NCBI GenBank assembly: GCA_010015805.1
Contig: ML978128.1
Location: 1,488,001 to 1,552,000, forward strand
Reading direction: 5' to 3'
DNA: 64,000 nucleotides
Source: Rhizodiscina lignyota
Taxonomy: Eukaryota; Ascomycota; Dothideomycetes; Aulographales; Rhizodiscinaceae
In this document: positions 43,421-52,894 of the stretch, piece after piece
Position numbering within the stretch: the first letter of the stretch is position 1
Layout of the letters: every line of letters starts with the position of its first letter
Program-made: the position numbers and the translations under genes
Notes under the pieces: model-generated
Told to the model about the DNA's origin: nothing
The model's database searches: none
The model's input: the letters and a program-made list of their open reading frames with translations, nothing else

Positions 43421-45328
43421 TCAATAAAGCTCCCTCGTCCGTCTTCTCGCGCCGGAGTTACACCAATCACACTGCTCACACACATTAGTAAGTCTATTTT
43501 GGCAAACGGAGAGGACTGCGAAGACCAAACACGCGGCAAAGGCCACATACCCGCTCGAGGTTCGAGCCCTCGTTGTCGACGAGACAGTATCCGGTGCCGC
43601 AGATCTTGCAGATGCGGCTATAATACGAGGAGCATTCGGCGCACTGCAGCTCAAATCGTCAGCCTCTTTTCACGGTTCTAGAGATGAAGCATGCGATATT
43701 CATCAAACTTAATGAAACGGTGGAAACGTACGGTCGGGCCGCAGCCAAAGCACTCCCTCTTGGACCCCATCTGCCTCTTCAGAAAACAAAAGGTCAGCCA
43801 CATCTGATCCCAAAAGCTCTTTCGCCATGCCTGGTAGATCTCAATCCCAACCCGCTCCTCCTCACGTTCCACCCTCCCCCATCTCATTCATCAAGAGATC
43901 TGCAACCAGGCACTGTCGAACACAGAAACCCATATGTACCTTGATGTCCTGATTTCCTTGCGCTCCACCTAGCCATCCCTGACTCGGATCATCCATGATT
44001 GCGGCGGTGAATTGCACTTGTCCCATTGGCGCAGCATAGCATGACTCATCCCACCAGACATTGCAGCGCTCGCACCAGCGGGAGCGCAGACAGTCTTCGC
44101 AGCGCGCGATGAAGCGCGGCGCCTCGGAAACGCCCGTTGAAGGAATCTGTGCCGCCCGCACGGTCGAGGCATGCAGCGGCACCGGCGCGAGAAGAGGTAT
44201 CTCACTCCTCCTGCACTCTCCGAACACCGCTCCTCCTTCCACGCAGTCTCCGCATTCCGCACACCCTTTCAGCGACACCGTCGCAATTGCTGGCGGCAGA
44301 TACCCCTGAGTCGCCGCCTGCCCAGGCGCCGCAACCGGTCCTCCAGCTGTAACTGTCATTGAGACGTCGTGCCGTGGCCCTCGGCACAGCACCGCATCGA
44401 ACGCGATTATGCCCTCGCATGCCGCAATGAGCTCTGCCCACTCCGCCCATTCCGTTGCTTTGTGCCGTGCTTTCTTCAGCACCCTCCCACTGCCTGAATA
44501 CCACTTCTCTCCCTGTCCTTGCTCGAGCGCCGCAGCACTGCGAGCATTCCACTCGGCGCCCAGTTGTGCGCCCTGTGCGCGCATGACGCTGTTGCTTGAG
44601 CTCTGGGTGGGCCATGGGGTCTGATACTGTGAGGATGTTGCCGAACGGTCCAGCAGAACCGGAGGTGGAGGCTTCGCGTCCTTTGGGCCGAAAACGTAGA
44701 GCCCCTTTAGTCTAGGTGTGCCTTCGGGCCGCCCAGGACGAACAGCGTACCGGAGCAGCTGCCGGAGCTTCCGCTCGTTTAGGTGCTTCACTTCTCTGAT
44801 TGAAAGAATCCGGACATTGAATCTGTCCTCTGCGATAATCTCGCGAACGAGATCTGTAGGAACCGTCAAGCCATCAAGAATCAGTGTCGAGACAGTCGCG
44901 AGGATGTTGTTATTGCGTGGTGACGCAAGGCGGTTGAATATCCCCAGTAATGGGCCAGAGTAGAACTCATCCTCCGTGAGCGCCTCGTCCATGCGCTGGC
45001 TTCGCCATGCATTCCCACCAATGTCAATAGGTGCGATATCTGCCGCCGCATTGGCTGATTTGCACGTCGAAAGGTCGAGGTAGCGCAATGTGTCTGGCGA
45101 AGAGAACAGTAAAGTATGAAAGCGGCTATTTGTCCTTGCGAGCGCGAAGAGGGATGCTACGGGGACATGTGGCGCCGTATGATGGAGGATGAGGCTGTTT
45201 GAGAGAAGGTCTAGGAGCGGTATCGGCAGGGGAGCAGGACGCGCAGGAGATGAGCGGCGTGAGCAGCATGGCGAGCTACATGTTGAGGGCGGAGAAGGCG
45301 CTGTGAGTTCTAGGAATTGGCCAGGCAT
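43421..45328 (-). CDS. F-box-like protein with C-terminal treble-clef zinc fingers, 4 exons
   Basis: Exons are 45328-43866, 43774-43732, 43643-43551 and 43471-43421 (introns 91, 88 and 79 bp), encoding 549 aa. Near the N-terminus HVPVASLFALARTNSRFHTLL resembles the F-box core, followed by Leu-rich strands (LRYLDLS, VSTLILDGLTVP, VRILSIREVKHLNERKLRQLL). The C-terminal third is Cys-rich: GCAECGDC, ARCEDCLRSRWCERCNVWW, then a finger assembled from three exons with Cys at 496, 499, 503, 506, 514, 517, 522, 534 and 537, ending CDWCN. F-box proteins select substrates for SCF ubiquitin ligases; the zinc fingers may bind protein or RNA. The first splice (donor GTGAGG) is the least certain. It is head-to-head with the UFD1-like gene. 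Confidence 0.82.
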
Positions 45329-46447
45329 TATGCGAGTTCGTAAGATACCGATTTGGGATGGTTGTGGGGTTGTTGAGTAGGTGTGAGCTGGTGGTCGGAG
45401 TCGGTGAGGATGAGCACCGATGGACAAGAATGAAAGATTAAGAGGTCTACTCCGTACAGAAGAGCTAAGCTATTAGCAGGAGGAGAGATACAAACACGAA
45501 CAGAATTGTCCAGGCGCAAACAGACAGCCAAGAGGGTTGGCGCACGTTGCCCGCTGAAAGGCAAGGTGCGGAGTTGTTGGAAGTCACAGTGTGCGTGGAG
45601 ATGCAGCAGCGATTGCTTTTTCTCCTTCCCCAGCTTTCCCAAGCAGACAGGCCAAGCGAGGATTTGAGCTTTCTGCTCGCGTCGCACGCGGAAGCTTGGG
45701 GATCCGTGTGATTTTTTGGCGATGGTGTAATTATTAGTGCTCCCGCCTCCCGCAGAGCCCGTTAAATGTGGTGGAGTTCCACGACGCGATTCACACGTCG
45801 ATCCCCACTGATGACTCGCGTGATCTACTATTACTCCCGCGAGTGCCGTATCATGCCTGGCTCACGACACTGTAAGCGCGGTGTAGGCCATGATGAGTGA
45901 ACTGCTCTGATTCACTGAGCCGGGCGAGCCGCAAGCTATGTACGGAGTAGCTCTTAAGCGGCGAGGACTCAGGAGCAGGTTGCACCGCAGATTTGGGTCG
46001 ACTCGGCGGGATAGGTGGCGTTGACGAGCCAAGTTAGAGAGGTATTTGCAGTTTTGGAGGTGTAATCAGAGCCCCAGCTGTATTTAAAGAATCGATCGTG
46101 CTAAGGCCAATAGGATCTGCTCGCTCAGAGAGTAGCATAGCTGTATTAATTTTGCCAAGTCACTATCGCAAGATGACGTGTAATTAAAGCCACTAGCGTG
46201 CCAAGACCTTTGCACGCCCCGGCCGAATGCAATGCAGGGTCCAGCAGGATGCGGCCAATGACATACATGTCCGTCTCGTGCTTGCTAATGCTCCACTGCC
46301 TTCTCGAAGCTTCAGATGTATAGGTAAACAACTTCACGATAACGCCAAGGTTGAGTACTGTAATCCACTTCCTTTCATTTATTCAGATGCTGCAATAGTA
46401 CGGACCTCATCTTAGATACCCTAGATTTGCTTTCCTTTGCAATCACC
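45329..46447. promoter_or_regulatory. Shared divergent promoter of the F-box-like and UFD1-like genes
   Basis: A 1.1-kb region separates the two start codons. No coding frame inside it is convincing. No specific operator was recognised. Confidence 0.55.
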
Positions 46448-48853
46448 ATGGACGATGATATGAGTGACATCTCACCTCAAATATCAAGAGTACAGCCGCC
46501 ACAGTTGGAGCTCAAATGGTCGTCTCAGTTCACCGTCTCCTCTTCCTCTCACCCCTCCAGACTACCAGGCGATAAGCTTAACCTTCCTCCCTCCGCCCTA
46601 GAAGCGCTCCTCGCCGCCGCACCAACCACAGTAACCGATGCGCCGAGCAATCGCTCATATACCTCGACCTTTGACCCCGGCAATCCGTACACATATGCTG
46701 CAGAAAGAGCAGCGCGCGCACAGTTTCAAGAGCATCAGAAGCAGCTACCACAACCGCTGACCTTTCGCCTCGTCAATCCACAGAATGACAGGATCATCTA
46801 CGCGGGCATCCGGGAGTTTTCGGCAGAGGAGGGCGAAATTGAGCTGAGCGCATTCTTGAGGGAGGCTTTGGACATACAGAGTGAAGTAGCGGTGCAGGAC
46901 ACAAGCGCGGAACGCAGTGACGGCGAGGATGAAACAATGTCAAATGGGATTCGTGCCACAGGACCTCGGATCACAGTCCATGCAGCACAATTACCGAAAG
47001 GAACATTTGTGAAGTTACGACCACTCGAGGCTGGTTATGATCCGGAAGATTGGAAGGCTCTGCTAGAACAGCATCTTCGCGCCAATTTCACGACGCTCAC
47101 CCACGGCGAGGTTCTAAGCGTCCCGAGCGGCAAGAGTGAATATAGATTCCTGGTCGATGGATTCAAGCCTGAAGGTGACGGCATCTGCATCGTGGACACA
47201 GATATTGAGGTCGACATCGAAGCTTTGAACGAGGAGCAGGCACGCGAAACAGTAAAGCGTATCGCCGAGAAGGCGAGGAAGGCACCGGGAACAGAGCACG
47301 GCAGCAGTGTAGGAGGAGACCTGTCAATACATGGAAAGAGTGTGGAAGGCCAGGTCATCAGCGGAGATTATGTGGATTATCAAATCCCGTCGTGGCCGCG
47401 AGATCATGGCGTAGAGATTGAGTTGAGTGTATCAGACGACGAAGACGAGATTGACCTCTATGTCTCCCCGTTCGGCGCACGACAACGCATACGGCCCCGA
47501 GAAGACGAATATCTGTGGGCGGAGACGAGCAGTCGATACCCTAAACGTATAAGACTTTCTCCCACAAATGTTGAATTGGAAGAAGCCGAGGCGATATACA
47601 TCTCCGTACATGCCTTCCAGCCAGCTTCTCAATTGGACGAGTCTGTAACCTCAGCAGCACCGAAGCGTTTCACTCTACGCGCCTCTGTTTTCGATGCAAA
47701 GTTGTCTCTACCCTCCGAACACTCTGACCCAGCATCCTCTGCTACGCCTCCAACCCCAGGCGATGTTCAATGCAAGAATTGCCATCAGTGGCTTCCTTCT
47801 GCTTCCCTAATTCTCCACGAGAACTTCTGTCTCCGCAACAACATCCTCTGCCCACATGGCTGTGGCCGTGTTTTCCAGAAGCGCTCCGAAACCTTCAAGA
47901 ATCATTGGCACTGCGAAGAATGCCCCGACCCCGCGCACACATATGGCGATACAGCGCTCAGCAAGCTGAAGCACGACCAACTCACTCACACACCCGCAAC
48001 TTGTCCCGACGCATCATGTGGTATGACGCTCCCCAGTGTCGCTGCGCTCGCGCAGCATCGCGTGACAGAGTGCCAGGGCAAGATGATACTATGTCAATTT
48101 TGCCACCTACAAGTACCGCAGGGTGTTGCGGATGACCCTTCTGTGCTAGCAGAATGTCTCATGTCCAATCTAACGCCACACGAGCTCGCGGACGGTGCTA
48201 GGACGACAGAGTGCCATCTCTGCGGCAAAATCGTACGTTTGCGGGATATGCGTACACACCTTCTCAATCACGAACTTGAGAAGAAGTCTCGCCTCGCGCC
48301 AAGGGTGTGCAGAAACGTCAATTGTGGTCGCACGCTAGACGGTGTGAACAAGAGTGGAGATACGCGCGCAGGCACTAGGATGGGCAATGGCCCGGGCAAC
48401 GATGTCGGCCTCTGTTCGACGTGCTTTGGTCCGTTGTACGTCAGCATGTACGATCCTGATGGAAAGGCCTTGAAGCGACGCGTCGAGCGGCGCTATCTGT
48501 CCCAACTTCTCCAGGGATGCGGAAAGTCCTGGTGTCGAAATCAGTTCTGTAAAACGGGCCGCACGCACATGGATGTCTCGCCCGCGGCAGTGCCGACGAA
48601 GGATGCGCTGCCGATGATCAGGCCGTATTTGGATGCGCTGCTGGTCAAGGTGGCTGAGGGTGATGAGGCGGATTTGAAACCGCTACATTTTTGTGTGGAT
48701 GAAGGTAGCCAGAAGAGGAGGGCGTTGGCCGAGATGCTTGCTGCGGAGGGAGTGTATAGATTTGAGTGGTGTGTTGCTGCGTTGGAAGTAGAGGGAGGGA
48801 AGATTGATGGTGCAAGATCGTGGTTAGAGGGATGGGCTCCAAGGAAGGTTTAA
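46448..48853 (+). CDS. UFD1-like zinc-finger/AZUL-type ubiquitin-pathway protein
   Basis: The intronless frame encodes 801 aa from ATG 46448 in the context CACCATGG. The N-terminal part (to about residue 280) has the UFD1 fold, with LPKGTFVKLRPLEAGY and YRFLVDGFKPEGDGICIVDTD. An acidic stretch VSDDEDEIDLYV follows. Then come TRAF-like and C2H2-like zinc fingers (CKNCHQWLPS, CPHGCGRVF, CPDASCGM, CQFCHLQVP, CHLCGKIV) and a Cys-rich segment CGKSWCRNQFCKTG that matches the AZUL zinc finger of E3 ligases. The C-terminus (YRFEWCVAALEVEGGKIDGARSWLEGWAP) resembles a UBA helix bundle. Together these suggest a ubiquitin-binding adaptor or ligase working with Cdc48-type machinery. The role is inferred from domains. 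Confidence 0.92.
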   Translation: MDDDMSDISPQISRVQPPQLELKWSSQFTVSSSSHPSRLPGDKLNLPPSALEALLAAAPTTVTDAPSNRSYTSTFDPGNPYTYAAERAARAQFQEHQKQLPQPLTFRLVNPQNDRIIYAGIREFSAEEGEIELSAFLREALDIQSEVAVQDTSAERSDGEDETMSNGIRATGPRITVHAAQLPKGTFVKLRPLEAGYDPEDWKALLEQHLRANFTTLTHGEVLSVPSGKSEYRFLVDGFKPEGDGICIVDTDIEVDIEALNEEQARETVKRIAEKARKAPGTEHGSSVGGDLSIHGKSVEGQVISGDYVDYQIPSWPRDHGVEIELSVSDDEDEIDLYVSPFGARQRIRPREDEYLWAETSSRYPKRIRLSPTNVELEEAEAIYISVHAFQPASQLDESVTSAAPKRFTLRASVFDAKLSLPSEHSDPASSATPPTPGDVQCKNCHQWLPSASLILHENFCLRNNILCPHGCGRVFQKRSETFKNHWHCEECPDPAHTYGDTALSKLKHDQLTHTPATCPDASCGMTLPSVAALAQHRVTECQGKMILCQFCHLQVPQGVADDPSVLAECLMSNLTPHELADGARTTECHLCGKIVRLRDMRTHLLNHELEKKSRLAPRVCRNVNCGRTLDGVNKSGDTRAGTRMGNGPGNDVGLCSTCFGPLYVSMYDPDGKALKRRVERRYLSQLLQGCGKSWCRNQFCKTGRTHMDVSPAAVPTKDALPMIRPYLDALLVKVAEGDEADLKPLHFCVDEGSQKRRALAEMLAAEGVYRFEWCVAALEVEGGKIDGARSWLEGWAPRKV

Positions 48854-49376
48854 AGTAGCCTGTTGTTCACGCTGCAGAATGGAGACGTTGAGCATGTATG
48901 ATAGGATGAGTTGAGCGTATCGATTTGAATGAAGCTCGGTGCTCCAATTGGAGCACCAAGGGCACTTGAGTAGCAAGAATCGAAGTGGAATACCTCAGAA
49001 AAATACTCCTCTATCATCGCCAGCCGCGTGATGAAGATGTATTCAAGCATGACAAGTCCGCCGCTCTTGGACGGGCTCGCGAGGTGATTCGAGCAACGGC
49101 TCTTTGATGCTACCTTTGAAGAATCTCGGGCGGCGGTTAGGGACTCCAACGTTTTGGACTGAAGAATTGATTGTGAGAGACGACAATACTGCTGAATTTC
49201 TTATCAAAAGTCAGGAGACACTTCTCTTTACGCTTGATCGTGTTAACTTCCTACTTTGATCCGCATATGGCTATCAGCTCTACACTAGCATCACTAAATG
49301 AAGAAAGATACTATTCGTATTATCTTCGTCACGATCTCAAAGACTACCCGTATCCTTGAATAGGCTTCCAGAGCGG
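48854..49376. other. Intergenic region of 520 bp between convergent genes
   Basis: It holds the 3' regions of the UFD1-like and alanyl-tRNA editing genes and a perfect 20-bp palindrome, listed separately. Confidence 0.5.
48938..48957. repeat. Perfect 20-bp palindrome
   Basis: The half-site GGTGCTCCAA is followed immediately by its exact reverse complement, with no spacer, 85 bp after the UFD1-like stop codon. It could fold as a hairpin in the 3' untranslated RNA or bind a dimeric protein. No second copy was noticed in this window. Confidence 0.8.
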
Positions 49377-50389
49377 CTATGAGCTACTGTCTATTCGGTC
49401 AGTAACCTCATAACTCACCTTACTTACCCCCTTCGCCCTTTTGATATTCCTCACTACCACACGGCCCACATCTAATGTTGTCCCTACATGCGTCCCACCG
49501 CAAGGATACGCTCCCAAGCCTACTACCTCCATTGCTCTCGCCTGCTTCTTTCCATCTTCTATCTCCTCAAGCAGACCGTCGATACTCTCCGTTACATTCG
49601 CACATCGTGTTCTTAGCTCCCCTTCCTCCCACCAGTGGCATTGCACCGGTAGGTCTGCTGCAACAATCTCATCACACCGAGATTGGATGGCAGCTTTAGC
49701 ATCGCCTGGGATGAGCCCTTTGAACTCCACAAACGCCGCGCCGGGGTAATGCGATGCTTTCAATTCCTCTATCTCCGGAAGCAGCGCCTTGCCATCGTCT
49801 GGCGTGGGGAACAACACAATTGTCGAGGCAGGAGGCGCACTGGCAGACGCAGAGAGCGAGCGTATCGCCAGGCTCAGGAGGTGTCCGGCGGTATGGATCC
49901 GCGAGTGCAACAGACGCGTTGCCTCGTCCACCCGCTGCGTTATCTCCACCTCGGTCTTGAAGTTCTGTCCGTCCTTGAAGTTGCCCAGATGCAGCACGCG
50001 ATGATTGGGCGCATGCCGAACGGACAGGACGTCGAACTCGACGCCCGGAGCGCTCATGGCGCCCACATCGCTCGGCTGCCCTCCGCCCTGGGCGTGGAAG
50101 ATCGTCGACTTGGTCTCGACTACATAGGAGGACGGACAGACATCTTGGGACTTGAATATGGCGCGGTCCGGGTCAAGGGCGTACGGGAAGGGTGTGCAGG
50201 CGGTGAGAGTGGTGGAGGTCGTGTACAGCTTATCGTCATGCTGGTAGATGAGGTGACATAGTTTCTGAAAAGGATTAGCAGGTCAGTCAGTTGGAGCAAG
50301 GGAGGAAATGGATTTACGTTTGAAGACATGCTGGCGAATGTTCGAGTGAAAGTTGAATTGCAGCAGGCGCGAACCAATCGCGTTGTCAT
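49377..50389 (-). CDS. Alanyl-tRNA editing protein (AlaX/AARSD1-like), 2 exons
   Basis: Exons 50389-50318 and 50264-49377 flank a 53-bp phase-0 intron, giving 319 aa. Motifs of the AlaRS editing domain are complete: FHAQGGGQPSD, the zinc pair His148/His152 in RIHTAGHLL, and Cys279/His283 in CGGTHV. The enzyme hydrolyses Ser or Gly wrongly attached to tRNA-Ala, acting in trans. The first 20 residues (MTTRLVRACCNSTFTRTFAS) have several Arg and no acidic residue, like a mitochondrial presequence. A second ATG at 50329 would give a cytosolic form starting MSSN, so one gene may serve both compartments. It is head-to-head with the NADAR gene across only 199 bp. Confidence 0.92.
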
Positions 50390-50588
50390 CTGACTGAAAT
50401 GTGCATATGTACGGTGAACACACACGTAACTGAGTCGGATTCTCAAATAGTCACACCGCATGCCCAAATCCTTGTCTTCCGGTGTAGGAAAATTTCCAAT
50501 TTGTGCAAAATCCTTCCTAGGCAACTTCCATATCCTCCCTTACCCTCGAGCTGTTCGTCAATTGAGCAATATCAGATTCCGCTCCAGG
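50390..50588. promoter_or_regulatory. Short shared promoter of alanyl-tRNA editing and NADAR genes
   Basis: The two divergent start codons (50389 minus, 50589 plus) are 199 bp apart, so both transcripts must arise from overlapping control sequence. No canonical TATA box stands out. Confidence 0.6.
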
Positions 50589-51373
50589 ATGGCCGCCAGC
50601 TCGACTATCCTGGGCTCGGACCAGGAAAACGGCCCAGTATATTTCTGGAGGGAGTTTGAAGAGCCGCATGGATATCTGTCACAGTGGTATGAATGCTCTT
50701 TCGAGCACCAGGGAACGACTTACCGCTCCACGGAGATGTGGATGATGGTACAGAAGGCAGTTCTATTTGGTGATGAGGTTTGTGCATTTCGATGCCAACA
50801 TGGAGTAGCGGCTTGACCATTCTCTACAGTCATGCCATACGAATATTTCATTTTTACTCGTACTTTACAAGTCTAACAATAAAATTCTGATGTTACTCTT
50901 TGTTCAGGAAGTTGCACAAGCCATCCGTGAAGCTACAACGCCAGGAGAAATGAAAGCGTTAGGAAGGAAGGCCAAAGGCTTTGATAGGAAGAAATGGGAC
51001 GAGCGTGCGTGGCGTCTTCAGGCACTCTTCTGACCTACTGTATGAGTTGCTAATTATTTACTAGACAAGAGCAGGATTGTCGAAGAAGGAAACTGGTGGA
51101 AGTTCACCGTGAGCAAGGAGAAGCATCAAATCAAAGAAGCACTTCTGGCAACTGGGGATCGGGAAATAGTAGAGGTTCGGCTCTTCAATGCCGGATCGAT
51201 TCATTTTCATGCTGACGTTCTCTTCAAAGGCATCACCCGAGGACAGGATCTGGGGCATTGGCTTCCACGCCGCAAACGCACATGAGAATCGCGCGGAGTG
51301 GGGCGAGAATCTGCTTGGGCTCGCGTTGATGAATGTGCGCAGGAGGATAAGGGAACAAGAGTCACATCTTTGA
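50589..51373 (+). CDS. NADAR (YbiA/DUF1768) domain protein, 4 exons
   Basis: Exons 50589-50777, 50908-51004, 51065-51174 and 51230-51373 (introns 130, 60 and 55 bp) encode 179 aa. The spliced protein shows the family hallmarks: VYFWREFEEPHGYLSQWYEC, TYRSTEMWMMVQKAVLFGD, MKALGRKAKGFDRKKWDEHK, RIWGIGF and WGENLLGLALMNVR. NADAR proteins are N-glycosidases acting on ADP-ribose conjugates or on early riboflavin-pathway intermediates, and belong to nucleotide-damage or ADP-ribosylation control. The length is that of a complete domain. The first intron is the longest in the set and its donor (GTTTGT) is unusual, but it restores the family sequence exactly. Confidence 0.93.
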
Positions 51374-51475
51374 TGAGAAAGGGATGCAAGCCATGATGCC
51401 AGTGAGCCACTCACTGAAGGTTCCTTAATTTTCCCGCTAATAACGCTACACAAAGTACAACACAAACCAAAGAAT

Positions 51476-52894
51476 CTAGTTCGAAGCTGATGCATCAGGC
51501 TTCTTCAGCGGCTCGACTTCCACTGGATTCTTTTCAAGGCTCTCATAGAGCTGAATCAAAGAGCCAAGCAAAAATGCCCAGCTGCCCCAGAATGTACTGC
51601 AAGCCGCCTGATACTGCGCCCAGTAATGCGTATCGAACCCAAACGCCGGTGAAAGTGTAAAGCCAATACCACCTATGAGATTCCACAGGCCGATGTGCCA
51701 GCCCAGCACGTCTACCGCTGGCAAATACCATTTCTTCTGAGTCTCGATCATGAAGAGAGTGCCTGAGATGATGAAGCCAGTGCCTCCAATAACCTGAGGT
51801 GCCCAGTATACACCGTCAGTCAAGCCGGGGCTCATCTTGTTGAAAATACCGGGGAGGGCAGTGAAGCCAGCTATCCAGAAAATCGTGGCGCCGCAAAGTT
51901 GGGAGAGACACGCCAGAAAGCCTAGCTCGTGCAAATAGTGTGACTTGAGGTCCTGCCAGGAAGGAAACCAGACCCATGCTTTGCCGGCATCTTCCTCTTG
52001 CTGCTCAGCGCGCGCCTCCGCATGCGCTTGGCTTTCAGCAGCAGGTTGCTGTTCTTCGTGCCTCAAATGTCTCTTCGCCTTTCCAACTAAATTGCCCCTG
52101 TTTCGGTGATGGTGCGTACATCCGTCGTCCAGGTCAGGTTCAACCCGCCAGAGCGGTCGTTTCTCCTCATCGGTGCTAGATGGACTCCGTGGCACCTGTG
52201 GAGATTCGGGGGCTTCGTTCTGCATATGGTCCAGTTGTTGTTGCGTCTTCTCGCTCCTGTTATTCTGTTCATATAGTTTCCTAATCGCCCATCCGAAGCA
52301 GCCGGTGCGGTTCTCATTGACGGCTTCCAGCATCAGAAGGAAACTGCCAATTTCGAACACCGTTGCTCCAATAAATGCTGTAATTCCTCCACCATACAGA
52401 GTCTCGTTTTTGAATACGGAATATTCATCAACTTCCGGTAGAAAGGCGAAGAAGCCATTGATGACCCATATTATGCTGCCCCATGTGAAGACATATGCGA
52501 CAAGCCAGGAGATATCCCACACGGGATAATATGTGACCATCCTCCACATCACCCTCAGCATATGTTTGATAGTATTAGTCGACTCGGGGCAAGCATATGT
52601 TGCTTCAGAGGCGGCGGTCGCGGGTTCAATCAGCAGCTGATGTCGCCCCTTGCGGTTGTTTCGGGACGTCCAACTGAAGCCGATATCAGCTGCTGGTTGC
52701 GTAGCATGCTGTTCGTATGCCGGTGGAGGAGGCTCCTCGCCATCTTTCAACTCGTGAAGAGCGGATCCGACGTGGTTGTAGTGTGCTCTTGTCGGATTGA
52801 GAAAAGAGAAAGGTCCGCTTGCGCTGTGTAACCGGAGCGCTTGGTTCGAAGACAGTGGCTCCCGCTCCGGTCTGAATTTGGTGCCTCGAGACAT
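51476..52894 (-). CDS. Conserved fungal polytopic membrane protein, 472 aa
   Basis: The gene is intronless. The N-terminal 110 residues are hydrophilic with a PPPPAYEQ motif (a possible PPxY-type ligand for WW-domain ubiquitin ligases). About seven to eight membrane segments follow in two groups: the first (VWDISWLVAYVFTWGSIIWVI, GITAFIGATVFEIGSFLLML) and the second (ELGFLACLSQLCGATIFWIAG, VIGGTGFIISGTLFMI, WNLIGGIGFTLSPAFG, FWGSWAFLLGSLIQLYE). Between them lies a charged cytosolic loop with His, Glu and Gln runs. I do not recognise a transport signature, so the function is unknown. It converges with the NADAR gene; the stop codons are about 100 bp apart. Confidence 0.82.
   Translation of the reverse strand: MSRGTKFRPEREPLSSNQALRLHSASGPFSFLNPTRAHYNHVGSALHELKDGEEPPPPAYEQHATQPAADIGFSWTSRNNRKGRHQLLIEPATAASEATYACPESTNTIKHMLRVMWRMVTYYPVWDISWLVAYVFTWGSIIWVINGFFAFLPEVDEYSVFKNETLYGGGITAFIGATVFEIGSFLLMLEAVNENRTGCFGWAIRKLYEQNNRSEKTQQQLDHMQNEAPESPQVPRSPSSTDEEKRPLWRVEPDLDDGCTHHHRNRGNLVGKAKRHLRHEEQQPAAESQAHAEARAEQQEEDAGKAWVWFPSWQDLKSHYLHELGFLACLSQLCGATIFWIAGFTALPGIFNKMSPGLTDGVYWAPQVIGGTGFIISGTLFMIETQKKWYLPAVDVLGWHIGLWNLIGGIGFTLSPAFGFDTHYWAQYQAACSTFWGSWAFLLGSLIQLYESLEKNPVEVEPLKKPDASASN

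Noticed and set aside
43551-43580. Perfect T-arm-like stem with TTCGAGC loop, suggesting a tRNA
   Set aside because: No matching acceptor stem or D-arm lies at the right distance, and the sequence is coding on the minus strand (third exon of the F-box-like gene).
43969-44615. Several open frames on both strands within the F-box-like gene
   Set aside because: They are out-of-frame shadows of the long first exon.
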